From Bdellovibrionales bacterium (GTDB lineage: Bacteria; Bdellovibrionota; Bdellovibrionia; Bdellovibrionales; UBA1609): a stretch of DNA of 55,117 nucleotides. Of this stretch, positions 24,976 through 34,458 are shown piece after piece. The notes under the pieces were generated by a model. The model did no database searches, had not been told where the DNA came from, and was given only the letters and a program-made list of their open reading frames with translations. The position numbers and the translations under genes were made by a program. The DNA lies in the NCBI GenBank assembly GCA_020850475.1, contig JADZEO010000084.1:1-55117 (forward strand), written 5' to 3'. Every line of letters starts with the position of its first letter. The stretch's first letter is position 1.

Positions 24976-27345
24976 TTGTCGCAGATAGTTCTTGGCTTCC
25001 TGTTGATCCTCTTCGTTCCTTGGTTGGCGCAAGGACAAGAAACCACCACTGATCGCGCTCCGTCAGCGCGTTCCACGACTAAAAAGAAAACGGAAGAAGC
25101 GGCGACAGCAATTGTGCGAAAGATTTCCGTTAAGGGCATGCGCAAAATCGAAGAAGATGCTGTGCGCTCGCGATTGACCACGCGCGTGGGTGAGCCGTTT
25201 GATCTCGAAAATATCCGCCTCGATGTGCGGGAACTTTTTAAAACCGGATATTTTTACGACGTCACGGTGGACCGGAGTGACGTTGCCAATGGTGTCGAGC
25301 TCACTTACATTTTGCTCGAAAAACCATCGATTGTTTCCATCGAGTACAAAGGCAACACCGAACTGGATGATACCGAACTTAAAGAAGCCTCAGGAATGAA
25401 GGTCTACCAGATTCTCGATTATCCTAAGATTCAGGAAGCAATCGAGAAGATGGAAAAGCTCTACGAGGACAAGGGTTTTTTCCTCGCTAAAATCAAGTAT
25501 GAAATAAAAACTGAAAAAGAGGGCGAGAGCGTAGCTCTGCATTTTGTGGTCGAAGAAAACGAAATGGTGAGAGTTAAACGCATTAGTTTTATCGGCAACA
25601 AGCAGCTGAAGGCGGGCAAGCTTAAGTCGGTGATGGCCACCCAAGAGGGCGGATTTTTTAGCTTCATGAGCGGCTCGGGTGCCTATAAGCAAGACGCTTT
25701 TGATCGCGATCTGCAGATTCTCAATTATTTGTATTTCAACGAAGGATTCGTCCAAGTCAAAATTGATCGTCCGCAAGTGTACGTGACGCCCGATAAGAAA
25801 GGGATTTTCGTTTCGATTCGAATTGATGAAGGCGAACGCTTTGATATTGGCACGGTCGATTTTACCGGCGATCTGTTGTTCCCACACGATGAGCTCAACA
25901 AGGAAGTCGAAGTCAAAGAAGGCGAGCAATTTGTCTACGAAACTTTGCAAAAAGACCTGAGGACTCTGCAAGCCAAGTATGGAGACTTAGGTTACGCGTT
26001 TGCCAATATCATTCCCCGCACTTCGGTGCGCGAAAAAGATCGTCGGGTGGACGTTACTTTTGAAATCGACAAAGGTAACAAGGTCTACATCGGCCGCATC
26101 AATATGTTGGGCAATACCAAGACCCGTGACAAAGTCATTCGCCGGGAATTGGAGATTCGCGAGGGTGAACTCTACAATGAGACGCGCAAACGCCAGTCCA
26201 TTGATGCGGTTCGCCGCCTGGGATACTTCGATGAAGTCAATTTTAATACCAAGACTCCCAAAGGCGAAAACGACCGGATGGATGTCGACATTGTGGTCAA
26301 AGAACGTAACACCGGAACCATCCAAGTTGGAGCGGGTTACAGCAGCTTTGCTGGATTTGTGTTTAACGGTCAGGTGAACCAATCCAACTTATTTGGTAAG
26401 GGTCAAAAACTCGGCGTCTCGATCGACATCAGTAAGAAGCAATCTTTGTTCAACATCAACTTCACCGAGCCTTATTTCATGGATTCGCAGTGGTCGGTGG
26501 GATTTGATGCCTACCAGAGTAAGCGGATTTTGAGTGAGTACGAGGAAACGAAGAAGGGGGGAGCGATTCGCATTGGTCACCCCTTGGCGCCCTTCTTGCG
26601 CGGTTATGTTCGTTACAAATTGGACGACACTGAAATTAAACTGGCCGAGGAAGGCGATCCGCAGTTGTTCCCGGTCGAGACCGTGAACGGTGTCACCAGC
26701 TCCATGACCTTGACCTTGGAATATGACCAGCGCAACGACCGTTTTGCTCCAACTGAGGGGATTTTCTCCAGCGCCAGTGTCGAGTATGCCGGTTTGGGTG
26801 GGGATCTGGAGTACACCAAGGGCTTTGGAACTTTCCGTTATTACAAAAAGGTTTTCTGGGATGTGGTGTGGCGTAATAACCTGACTTATGGATTCTTGAG
26901 CTCGAACAACTCAGATAAAGAGCCGCCGTTTAACGAACTCTTCCTCTTGGGTGGTGCCAATAGTTTGCGGGGATTTGATTGGTTTAGTGTTGGTAAACGC
27001 AAGTATAGCCAAAAAGCCTACAACGAAGCCATCGCGGCGGGCGATCCCCTGGCGGAGTATTCTGCTTTGCGACCCTTTGGCGGAACGCAGCAATTGTTTT
27101 ACAACCTCGAATTCCAATTTCCTCTAATTGATGAGGCGGGCATTAAAGGTGTCGTTTTTTATGATATCGGAAATGCGGACGACGAGTTGTTGCTCAGCGA
27201 TTTCCGTAGTGACGTGGGATTTGGATTTAGGTGGTTTTCTCCGATCGGCCCATTGCGTTTTGAGTGGGGATTTCCCTTTGAGCGCAAGGAACAGTTCAGA
27301 GAAGACTCGGTCAACTTTCAATTTGCCATTGGTGCTCCATTCTAA
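24976..27345 (+). CDS. bamA: Outer-membrane protein assembly factor BamA
   Basis: The 789-residue protein has a signal peptide, then five POTRA domains (from about residue 50; repeated 'I.F.GN' starts such as 'ISFIGNKQLKAGK' and 'INMLGNTKTRDKV'), then a 16-strand Omp85 barrel with 'FLLGGANSLRGFD', 'FYDIGNAD' and the family end 'RWFSPIGPLRFEWGFPF'. It inserts beta-barrel proteins into the outer membrane. The start is TTG with AGGAAA eight bases upstream. It is the first gene of the envelope operon bamA-skp-fabZ-lpxA. Confidence 0.97.
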   Translation: MSQIVLGFLLILFVPWLAQGQETTTDRAPSARSTTKKKTEEAATAIVRKISVKGMRKIEEDAVRSRLTTRVGEPFDLENIRLDVRELFKTGYFYDVTVDRSDVANGVELTYILLEKPSIVSIEYKGNTELDDTELKEASGMKVYQILDYPKIQEAIEKMEKLYEDKGFFLAKIKYEIKTEKEGESVALHFVVEENEMVRVKRISFIGNKQLKAGKLKSVMATQEGGFFSFMSGSGAYKQDAFDRDLQILNYLYFNEGFVQVKIDRPQVYVTPDKKGIFVSIRIDEGERFDIGTVDFTGDLLFPHDELNKEVEVKEGEQFVYETLQKDLRTLQAKYGDLGYAFANIIPRTSVREKDRRVDVTFEIDKGNKVYIGRINMLGNTKTRDKVIRRELEIREGELYNETRKRQSIDAVRRLGYFDEVNFNTKTPKGENDRMDVDIVVKERNTGTIQVGAGYSSFAGFVFNGQVNQSNLFGKGQKLGVSIDISKKQSLFNINFTEPYFMDSQWSVGFDAYQSKRILSEYEETKKGGAIRIGHPLAPFLRGYVRYKLDDTEIKLAEEGDPQLFPVETVNGVTSSMTLTLEYDQRNDRFAPTEGIFSSASVEYAGLGGDLEYTKGFGTFRYYKKVFWDVVWRNNLTYGFLSSNNSDKEPPFNELFLLGGANSLRGFDWFSVGKRKYSQKAYNEAIAAGDPLAEYSALRPFGGTQQLFYNLEFQFPLIDEAGIKGVVFYDIGNADDELLLSDFRSDVGFGFRWFSPIGPLRFEWGFPFERKEQFREDSVNFQFAIGAPF

Positions 27346-27406
27346 CCTGTGCTTTAATAGCCAGGTAAATGACGCCGATGCTGCACAGCACAAGGAAGGA
27401 TAATAT

Positions 27407-27931
27407 ATGAAACTGGCTGGATGGAAATCAGGACTCGTGAGTTTGGTGGTAGTGGGTTTTTGTGGCGCTGCTGGTGCCGAAGCTGACTTTAAAATTGGCT
27501 ATGTCGACATGCAAAAGGCCATTCAGGCGACGACGGCTGGGCAGACGGCCAAAAAATCTCTCGAAGCCGATTTTAATAAACGAAAAAAAGAGCTCGAGAA
27601 AAAAGAAGAAGACATCAAAAAGATGAACGAAGATTTCGAGAAAAAGAAACTCGTGTTGTCTGATGAAGTGAAGCAACAAAAAGCGAATGACATTCGCACT
27701 GAGATGATGAAGTACCAAGAGATGGTCGGCAAAAGCCAGCTCGAGATTCAAAAGAAAGAGCGGGATTTGACCCTGCCCATCGTGACCAAACTGCGCGAAA
27801 TCCTCGAGGGCATTGCCAAGAATGAAAACTATACAGTCATTCTGGAAAAGTCCGAGCAAAGTGTTCTCTATGCCAAAAAGGAAATTGATCTGACGGACCG
27901 TCTGATTAAGGATTTCGAAAAAGCGAAATAG
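27407..27931 (+). CDS. skp: Periplasmic chaperone Skp/OmpH
   Basis: The 174-residue protein has a signal peptide (1-25), the OmpH N-terminal strand 'KIGYVDMQKAIQ', then a very charged coiled-coil pair (about residues 50-125, KK/EE-rich) that forms the tentacles of the trimeric chaperone, and a closing 'IAKNENYTVILEKSEQSVLYA'-like strand. Skp holds unfolded outer-membrane proteins for BamA, encoded just upstream. Confidence 0.93.
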   Translation: MKLAGWKSGLVSLVVVGFCGAAGAEADFKIGYVDMQKAIQATTAGQTAKKSLEADFNKRKKELEKKEEDIKKMNEDFEKKKLVLSDEVKQQKANDIRTEMMKYQEMVGKSQLEIQKKERDLTLPIVTKLREILEGIAKNENYTVILEKSEQSVLYAKKEIDLTDRLIKDFEKAK

Positions 27932-27964
27932 TTCGCAAGAGTCTATACGAGGTTGAGGTTTCAC

Positions 27965-28450
27965 ATGGGAGTGCCGCTAGAGCCGGGCATGCGCGCGGAC
28001 CAGATTCAGAAGATTCTGCCCCACCGCTATCCGTTTTGTTTTGTTGATCGTCTCTTAGAGCGAAAATTGGGGCCCGATCCGGCTTCGCGGGTGGGGTCCA
28101 AGATTGTCGCCTTAAAGAATGTGACCATTAATGAGCATTTCTTTACCGGTCATTTTCCCCATCGCCCGGTGGTGCCGGGGGTGATTTTGATTGAAGCGAT
28201 GGCCCAAGCCGGCGCCTTAGCAGCGTATCGACAAGAAGATCCTCTGATGGACGTCTCCATTGCTTTTATTAAAGACGCCAAGTTTCGTCTCCCGGTTCAG
28301 CCGGGCGATACCATGATTATCAAAGCGGAAGTGACTCGCGACCGCAAGCGAACCATGCTCATGGATTGCTACATTGAGGTCGAAGGTGTGCGAGTTGCGG
28401 AAGCGCTGATAATGGCCTACATGACTCCGATTGAGCCTTTGTTGAATTGA
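27965..28450 (+). CDS. fabZ: 3-hydroxyacyl-ACP dehydratase FabZ
   Basis: This hot-dog fold enzyme has the family start 'ILPHRYPFCFVDR' and the active-site block 'GHFPHRPVVPGVILIEAMAQ', with catalytic His in GHFP and Glu in IEAMAQ. It removes water from 3-hydroxyacyl-ACP and so competes with LpxA for the same substrate. I chose ATG 27965 (161 residues, GAGG six bases before) over the TTG four codons upstream. In many Gram-negatives lpxD lies between skp and fabZ; it is absent here. Confidence 0.96.
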   Translation: MGVPLEPGMRADQIQKILPHRYPFCFVDRLLERKLGPDPASRVGSKIVALKNVTINEHFFTGHFPHRPVVPGVILIEAMAQAGALAAYRQEDPLMDVSIAFIKDAKFRLPVQPGDTMIIKAEVTRDRKRTMLMDCYIEVEGVRVAEALIMAYMTPIEPLLN

Positions 28451-28467
28451 GTTGAAGGAGCAGATCT

Positions 28468-29250
28468 GTGTCGATTCATCCCACCGCGATTATTTCCAAG
28501 CAAGCTGAAATCGCCGAAGGTGTCACCATTGGTCCGTACTCGGTCATTCGCGGTCGAGTGACCATTGGCAAGGGTTGTATCCTTGATAACCATGTGACGA
28601 TTGGATCCGAGCACGGGATTGTTGAAATTGGTGAGAACAATCAAATTTCCGCTTGTGCCGTCTTGGGTGGTCCGCCGCAAGATTTGACGTATAAGAATGA
28701 GCCCACCCGCTTGGTCGTTGGTAACAATAATATTATTCGTGAGTATTGCACACTCAACAACGGGACGGTTAAGGGCGGAGGAGTCACGCGCCTTGGCAGT
28801 CATTGCATGCTCATGTCTTATGTTCACCTTGCCCACGACTGCCATTTCGGCAACCACATTGTCGTCGCCAATAACTCGCACTTCGCGGGCCATGTGACGG
28901 TCGAGGATCACGTTAAAGTCGGCGGCGGTGGCCTTTTTAGTCAGTTCGTTACCTTGGGCGAGTATTGCTACATTGCCGGAGATACGGCAGTTAACAAAGA
29001 CATTCTGCCTTACTCTATTGCCTACGGAAATTTCGCTACGGTTCGCGCGACCAATAAGATTGGTCTTGAGCGTTCAGGTTTCTCCAAAGATGAAGTCGAG
29101 AATATTCATCGGGCGATTCGCACCCTCATCAAAGGTGGCGACACGATTGAGCAAGCCCTCCTCAAAGTCGAAGAGATTTGCGAACCCTCAGATCACATTC
29201 AACGCCTTTTGGATTTTGTGCGAAAATCCGAGCGGGGCATCGCCCGATGA
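28468..29250 (+). CDS. lpxA: UDP-GlcNAc (or GlcNAc3N) O/N-acyltransferase LpxA
   Basis: The 260-residue left-handed beta-helix shows hexapeptide repeats throughout ('AEIAEGVTIGPYSVI', 'GKGCILDNHVTIG') and the catalytic His region 'YVHLAHDCHFGNH'. The C-terminal helical part has 'RSGFSKDEV' and 'NIHRAIRTL'. It adds the first acyl chain in lipid A synthesis. The GTG start has AAGGAG ahead. The next gene may supply UDP-GlcNAc3N, in which case this LpxA may prefer the amino sugar. Confidence 0.97.
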   Translation: MSIHPTAIISKQAEIAEGVTIGPYSVIRGRVTIGKGCILDNHVTIGSEHGIVEIGENNQISACAVLGGPPQDLTYKNEPTRLVVGNNNIIREYCTLNNGTVKGGGVTRLGSHCMLMSYVHLAHDCHFGNHIVVANNSHFAGHVTVEDHVKVGGGGLFSQFVTLGEYCYIAGDTAVNKDILPYSIAYGNFATVRATNKIGLERSGFSKDEVENIHRAIRTLIKGGDTIEQALLKVEEICEPSDHIQRLLDFVRKSERGIAR

Positions 29251-30212
29251 CGATGACGACCCCTCTTCGTTGTGCGGTGGTTGGGGTTGGCTATTTGGGC
29301 AGATTTCATGCGCAAAAATATGCCGCCTTGCCTGAGGCCCAGCTGGTGGCAGTCTGTGATCCGCGAGAGGAGCAAGGCCAGGCTGTCGCTCAGGAACTCA
29401 AAGTTCCTTGGCTGGCCAACTATCGCGAGCTGGTGGGTAAGGTTGACGCAGTCACTGTCGCTGCGACCACCTCGGCGCATTTTGAAATTGCCAAATACTT
29501 TTTGGAAAACGGCATTCATGTTCACGTGGAAAAGCCGATGACCAGCACCAGTGTCGAAGGCGAAGAGTTGTGCCAACTGGCGGAGCGGAAGAATCTCAAA
29601 CTGCAAGTGGGGCACATTGAGCGCTTTAATCCCGCCTTTGTGGCGGCTCGCGAAAAGCTCAAGCGCCCCTTGTTTATTGAGTGTCATCGTCTGGCGCCCT
29701 TTAAGCCTCGGGGATTTGATGTGTCGGTGGTCTTGGATCTGATGATTCATGATTTGGATGTGATTTTGTCATTGGTCAACAGCCCTCCAGTAGGGGTTAC
29801 CGCTGTTGGTACGCCGGTGATCACCAATGCGATTGATATTGCCAACGCGCGCGTTGAATTTGCCAGCGGGACGGTGGCGAATATTACGGCCTCGCGGGTG
29901 TCACAAAAATCGGAGCGGAAGTTTCGAGTTTTTCAAGGGAGTCAGTACCTGTCGCTCGATTTTGGCGCAGGCGAAATTCGGGTTCTTACCAAAACCGGTG
30001 AATGGGGTGGGGATAAGCTCCCGCTCGAGCAGGAAGTTTGGAGCTTGGAAAAGGGCGATGCGCTGCTTGCCGAAACCGCAGCCTTTGTTAAGAGTGTTCG
30101 CGAGGATCTCCCTTGTGTCGTGACTGGACGCGATGGTCTGGTGGCACTGAAGTTAGCGGAACAGGTCGAACGCGATATCCGCGAGCGCCTGGGTCGAGTC
30201 GAGAGCCGATGA
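29247..30212 (+). CDS. Gfo/Idh/MocA oxidoreductase, candidate GnnA
   Basis: The 321-residue NAD(P)-dependent oxidoreductase has an N-terminal Rossmann motif 'VVGVGYLGRFHAQKYA', the conserved 'HVHVEKPM' (Lys and His of the EKP motif) and 'GHIERFNPAF'. The C-terminal half has 'VVLDLMIHDLDVI'. Its position between lpxA and lpxB matches gnnA of Acidithiobacillus and Leptospira, whose product oxidises UDP-GlcNAc at C3 so that GnnB can make the 3-amino sugar. Bdellovibrio lipid A is known to contain 2,3-diamino sugar, which fits. No gnnB (aminotransferase) is present in the window. ATG 29247 overlaps the lpxA stop by four bases; the next gene overlaps likewise. Confidence 0.85.
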   Translation: MTMTTPLRCAVVGVGYLGRFHAQKYAALPEAQLVAVCDPREEQGQAVAQELKVPWLANYRELVGKVDAVTVAATTSAHFEIAKYFLENGIHVHVEKPMTSTSVEGEELCQLAERKNLKLQVGHIERFNPAFVAAREKLKRPLFIECHRLAPFKPRGFDVSVVLDLMIHDLDVILSLVNSPPVGVTAVGTPVITNAIDIANARVEFASGTVANITASRVSQKSERKFRVFQGSQYLSLDFGAGEIRVLTKTGEWGGDKLPLEQEVWSLEKGDALLAETAAFVKSVREDLPCVVTGRDGLVALKLAEQVERDIRERLGRVESR

Positions 30213-31375
30213 AATCAAAAATTCTAATTGTTGCAGCAGAAGCTTCGAGTGCTCTCTATGCCAAGCGCTTACTCGAACATTGGCGGTCAAAAAATCGTGA
30301 AATCGAGGCCTTCGGGGTTGGAACCCGCGAAATGGAGGCGCTTGGTTTTGAATGCTTGGGGCGGTCCGAAGATATGGCGGTGGTGGGATTTCAAGAGGTC
30401 ATTTCTCATTGGAGTGTGATCTCATCAGCCTTTGATCGCCTGTTAGCGGCGGCCAAGGTTCGCAAACCTGACATCGCCTTGCTGCTCGATTACCCGGATT
30501 TTAATTTGCGACTGGCGGCCCGGTTGAAAGCCCTGGGCATTCGCGTGGTTTATTATATTTCGCCGCAGGTGTGGGCTTGGCGCCAGGGGCGGGTCAAGAA
30601 GATCAAAGCCTGTGTTGAGCGGATGCTAGTGGTGTTTCCATTTGAAAAAGGCTTTTATGATCAACATGGCGTCTCGTGTGCGTTTGTCGGTCATCCGCTG
30701 TTGGACGAATTGTCGCCGCGACTGTTTGATGAAGAGGAACGCAATCGGGAGCGCAGTAAGTTCGGACTGACCCCTGATGATTTGGTGTTGGGATTGATGC
30801 CAGGGAGTCGTCGCTCGGAGATCAAGCATCATTTGCAGACTCAGCTCGCGACGGCGCAGAAGTTGCGCGAGCGGCATCCTCGACTGAAAGTGGCTCTGTT
30901 AGTGGCGCCCACTCTTGATAAACAGGAAATCCAAGCACAGCTGCCGGACCTCAAAGAACCTTTGATGGTGATGCAACGCGACCCCATGGAAATGGTGAGC
31001 CTCGTGGACGTCGTCTTGGCGGCGAGCGGAACGGCCACGCTGACGGTGGGACTTCTCGAAAAGCCCATGGTCATAATGTACAAGATGAATCGATTGACGG
31101 CTTATCTGGCCCGCAAGTTTGTCCGCAACACTCCCTACTTTGGCATGATTAATTTGGTGCTGGGTCGCGAGGTGTGCCGAGAACTTTTTCAGGAGCAAGC
31201 AGAGCCAGGCCCCTTGGCCGAAGCCCTCGACGCGTTGATGAGCTCAAGCCTCCAACGGCAAAGAGTGGCCGCCGAATTGCGTGATGCCAAGACCAAGCTG
31301 GGAGAGCGCGGAGCCACAGTTCGAGTGGCGGCTGAATTGGAGCGCTTTTTTCAGGAGGGCCAGAACCCGTGTTGA
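30209..31375 (+). CDS. lpxB: Lipid-A-disaccharide synthase LpxB
   Basis: The 388-residue glycosyltransferase family 19 protein has the typical motifs 'ILIVAAEASSALYA', 'VVYYISPQVWAW', 'MLVVFPFEKGFY', 'GHPLLDEL', 'LMPGSRRSEI' and 'VVLAASGTATL'. It joins UDP-2,3-diacylglucosamine and lipid X into the lipid A disaccharide. The start ATG 30209 overlaps the preceding stop (ATGA). It is translationally chained with lpxK. Confidence 0.97.
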   Translation: MKSKILIVAAEASSALYAKRLLEHWRSKNREIEAFGVGTREMEALGFECLGRSEDMAVVGFQEVISHWSVISSAFDRLLAAAKVRKPDIALLLDYPDFNLRLAARLKALGIRVVYYISPQVWAWRQGRVKKIKACVERMLVVFPFEKGFYDQHGVSCAFVGHPLLDELSPRLFDEEERNRERSKFGLTPDDLVLGLMPGSRRSEIKHHLQTQLATAQKLRERHPRLKVALLVAPTLDKQEIQAQLPDLKEPLMVMQRDPMEMVSLVDVVLAASGTATLTVGLLEKPMVIMYKMNRLTAYLARKFVRNTPYFGMINLVLGREVCRELFQEQAEPGPLAEALDALMSSSLQRQRVAAELRDAKTKLGERGATVRVAAELERFFQEGQNPC

Positions 31376-32382
31376 TGATGCCGTTGGGATGGCTTTATTC
31401 GGGAGCGATGAGAGCGAGAAACTGGTTTTTCGACCAAAAGATTGTTCGTATCGAAAAACTTCCGGTTCCGGTTGTCAGTGTCGGCAATCTCACGGTGGGT
31501 GGCACCGGCAAAACGCCCATCGTGGCTGACTTGGTTCAGTGGTCGCAGCAGCAACAAATTCCTGTGGGAGTGATCAGTCGGGGCTACAAGGGCAAAGGTA
31601 ATTTTGATCGCGCTTTGCGCGTGTCTTCGCAAGTGAGTGACACCGTTATCGGTGGGGACGAGCCCACCATGCTGGCCCGTCGTTTTCCCCAAGTTCCGGT
31701 GTATGTGCACCCCGACCGGGTGCTGGCGGGCCGAGGTTTGCTGGCTCAGCACCAGGTGCGTTGGCTCATTGCCGACGATGCTTTTCAACATCGGCGTCTC
31801 AAACGTGATTTGAACATTGTGGTATTTGATGCCAGTGCACCGCTGGATCAATTGCATCCATTGCCCGTCGGACGAGCCCGCGAGTCGTTGAGCGCACTCA
31901 AGCGAGCGGATTTTGTCGTTCTGACCAAGACGAACTTGGCGAGCCCACAATTGGTTAAGGCCTGGCGGACGGTCGTGAGCGATTGGATGACCCCAGCTCG
32001 ACTCGTTGAATGCAGCTATGAACTCGAAGGCTGGTTTTTGGGAGGCGGCCCGACGAACATCCAGCCCGCCTCTCGAGTCTGGCTCGTTTCCGGAATTGGC
32101 AACCCCCAGGCATTCGAGGACATGATCAAGGCGTCAGGTGTTGAGGTCGTGGGGCACTCGCGGTTTGTCGACCACCATCCCTATGGCGGCAAGGATGTCG
32201 AAAAGATAATTCAGGTTTTTAAAAACTCCCAGGCTTCTCATTTGATTACCACGAGTAAGGACCTCACCAAGTTGGGGGCGTTTCCTGAACTGGCGGGCAT
32301 TTTGGTTGAAGCCAGATTGGGTCTCAAATGGGGTTCGGGGCGCGAAAGATTGATCAATGAACTTAGTCGTCTGGTTCGCTAG
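31369..32382 (+). CDS. lpxK: Tetraacyldisaccharide 4'-kinase LpxK
   Basis: The 337-residue protein has Walker A 'GNLTVGGTGKTP' (about residues 42-53), then 'GVISRGYKG', 'GDEPTMLARR' and the 'IADDAFQHRRLKRDL' block, all typical of LpxK, which phosphorylates lipid A at the 4' position. If the lipid A is the phosphate-free type known from Bdellovibrio, a retained kinase is of interest, because phosphates may be replaced later. The start may be GTG 31369 or ATG 31375, which overlaps the lpxB stop (TGATG). Confidence 0.96.
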   Translation: MLMMPLGWLYSGAMRARNWFFDQKIVRIEKLPVPVVSVGNLTVGGTGKTPIVADLVQWSQQQQIPVGVISRGYKGKGNFDRALRVSSQVSDTVIGGDEPTMLARRFPQVPVYVHPDRVLAGRGLLAQHQVRWLIADDAFQHRRLKRDLNIVVFDASAPLDQLHPLPVGRARESLSALKRADFVVLTKTNLASPQLVKAWRTVVSDWMTPARLVECSYELEGWFLGGGPTNIQPASRVWLVSGIGNPQAFEDMIKASGVEVVGHSRFVDHHPYGGKDVEKIIQVFKNSQASHLITTSKDLTKLGAFPELAGILVEARLGLKWGSGRERLINELSRLVR

Positions 32383-33229
32383 GTCGATTTCTTATATCGT
32401 CGTAAGTCTGCCTCGCTCCTGGCAGATGTGCTTGGGCGACGTGATTGGAATTTTTTGGTTCGATTTGCTGCGCATCCGCCGCCGACTGGTCATCGAAAAT
32501 ATCGCCCGCGCTTTTCCAGAAATGTCCCTGGTCGACCGAGTGCGCCTGGGGCGCAAGTCGATGTGCCACCAGGGGCGCACGCTCATCGAGTACTGTTACT
32601 TTCCCTTTCTCAACCAAGGCGATCTTGAGCGTTTGTTTGTGATTAAAGGTCTCGACAAAGTTGCTGAGGCCCGAAAGCGGGGAATCGGAGTCTGTCTGAT
32701 GACCTGCCATGTGGGCGCCGGGGATTTTGCGACGGCCGGCCTCTCCTTGTCAGGGCTCCCAATTCATTTGATTTCCAAGGAGTTCAAGTGGGAATGGCTC
32801 AATCAAACTTGGTTCAACTTGCGCTCGCGAGTGGGGACTCGTTTTATTAAGCCGCGCAACAGCAGCTTTGAAATCATGCGCGCACTTAAGGCCAACGAAG
32901 TTGTGATTTTCGTGCAAGACCAATTTATGGGCCCGCCGATTGGGGCCAAGACCACCTTTTTTGGGATAGAGACCGGGAGTGCCTTGGGTTTGTCGGTGAT
33001 CGGCCGCAAGACTCAGGCCCCGATCCTGCCCGTCCACACTTATCGACGCAGTGACGGAGTGACCGTGGTGGAAATTGACGACCCGATCCCTTGGGAAGAC
33101 CGCGGCGAAAAAGACGCGACTCTGGTGCACATGACTCAGGTTTTTAACGATAGGATCGAACAAATGGTCCGCCAGCATCCCGACCAATGGATGTGGTTGC
33201 ACCGGCGCTGGAAGCGATTTAAATATTAA
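32357..33229 (+). CDS. Lipid A late acyltransferase (LpxL/HtrB family)
   Basis: This 290-residue inner-membrane acyltransferase has the catalytic HX4D motif in 'CHVGAGDF', the N-terminal membrane anchor (about 1-22), the block 'VIFVQDQFMGPP', and the family end 'HPDQWMWLHRRWK'. It would add a secondary acyl chain to lipid A. It overlaps lpxK by 26 bases, tying it to lipid A rather than phospholipid synthesis. LpxL and LpxM cannot be separated by eye. Confidence 0.92.
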   Translation: MNLVVWFARSISYIVVSLPRSWQMCLGDVIGIFWFDLLRIRRRLVIENIARAFPEMSLVDRVRLGRKSMCHQGRTLIEYCYFPFLNQGDLERLFVIKGLDKVAEARKRGIGVCLMTCHVGAGDFATAGLSLSGLPIHLISKEFKWEWLNQTWFNLRSRVGTRFIKPRNSSFEIMRALKANEVVIFVQDQFMGPPIGAKTTFFGIETGSALGLSVIGRKTQAPILPVHTYRRSDGVTVVEIDDPIPWEDRGEKDATLVHMTQVFNDRIEQMVRQHPDQWMWLHRRWKRFKY

Positions 33230-33262
33230 GAGTAACCGCTACTCATGGATTGAGGAGTCACC

Positions 33263-34378
33263 TTGATTTGCAGACCAAACCTTAGAGGCCTTTTATCGGC
33301 GGTGAGCTGCGTGCTCCTGTCGTCGTGTGCTTCGGGCGTTCTCCAGTACGAGAAGGTGGAGAAGCTTGAAATCAACGAAGAGTACGACAAAATGATCAAG
33401 GTGAAGGAACTTGAACCCAAGGCCGAGCCGCCGGGTCCCGAGGGAGCGACTACCACAGAGGGGAAGGCGGTTGAGGGCAAGACTCCGGGCGGGGAGAAGG
33501 TGGGGCCCAAAGCGAAGCCACCAGTCGAGAAAAAGGTGGAAACGCCAAAAGAAAAAGGCAAGGGTGGTAAAGCTGTGACGGAAAAACCACCCACCGCAAC
33601 TCTCGCTAAGCCAGTCAAAAAGGAGCCCGAGTTGGAAGATGCTGAAGGTTTTCTCGGACGACGCCCGGAGAAGGATCCATTTGGGGTTGGTGAGAAGATC
33701 ACCTTCAACGTTAAATATTTTGCCATGAACGCCGGTGAACTGACCCTCGAGAGTCGTCCCATCCTCGAGGTGAATGGGCGTCGGTCTTATCACTTCGCCA
33801 TCGGGGTCAAAACCCATAGTTTTTTCTCGCGAATCTATGAAGTTGATGATTGGGCTGAAACTTTTATGGATTACGATCAAATGGTCCCTTACAACCTGGC
33901 GGTGCACGTGAAGGAGACCAATCAGCTCAAAGAGAGCCGGTCAGTTTATGATTTTGCCACCGGCAAGGCCAATTTTTGGGAGAAGAAAGTCACCAAAGAA
34001 AAAGGCGAAGAAAACAAAAAGCTCACCTGGGAGATTTTGCCATTCTCGCAAAATGTGATTAGCGCCATTTTTTATTTGCGCGCCTTTACTTTGCGCGTGG
34101 GCAAGACTGTGGCTTTTCGGGTGGCCGACGCCGGTAAGAACATCATCTTTCGAGCTGAGGTTCTGCGCGAGGAGAGATTGGAAAGTCCGGGCGGCTCGTT
34201 TGATACTTTTGTTCTTAAGCTTGAGTTCGAACAAGATGGCGTTTTTAAAAAAACCGGCGACGTGTTCTTGTGGCTCACCAAGAATGACCGAAAGTTTCCC
34301 GTAAAGGTCGAAAGCAAAATCAAGATTGGGACCTTGGTCGGGACCCTCAAGGAACTACAGCCAGGCAAGCTTCCCTAA
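33263..34378 (+). CDS. DUF3108 lipoprotein
   Basis: The 371-residue protein has a lipobox (VLLSSC, lipid-modified C22) and a long Pro/Lys/Glu/Gly-rich linker (about residues 40-125). The C-terminal DUF3108 domain contains 'ITFNVKYFAMNAGELTL', 'FSRIYEVDDWAETF' and 'FLWLTKNDRKFPV'. DUF3108 proteins are periplasmic and uncharacterised, and are often near envelope genes. The TTG start has GAGGAG upstream. Its place between lipid A and core glycosyltransferase genes suggests an envelope role. Confidence 0.85.
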   Translation: MICRPNLRGLLSAVSCVLLSSCASGVLQYEKVEKLEINEEYDKMIKVKELEPKAEPPGPEGATTTEGKAVEGKTPGGEKVGPKAKPPVEKKVETPKEKGKGGKAVTEKPPTATLAKPVKKEPELEDAEGFLGRRPEKDPFGVGEKITFNVKYFAMNAGELTLESRPILEVNGRRSYHFAIGVKTHSFFSRIYEVDDWAETFMDYDQMVPYNLAVHVKETNQLKESRSVYDFATGKANFWEKKVTKEKGEENKKLTWEILPFSQNVISAIFYLRAFTLRVGKTVAFRVADAGKNIIFRAEVLREERLESPGGSFDTFVLKLEFEQDGVFKKTGDVFLWLTKNDRKFPVKVESKIKIGTLVGTLKELQPGKLP

Positions 34379-34458
34379 GCTCTGACTTTGGACAAAAAGA
34401 GGGCGGGGTTTTGTCAACGAACCTCTGGGCGCCGAGTAACAACGCTACAATATGAGGT

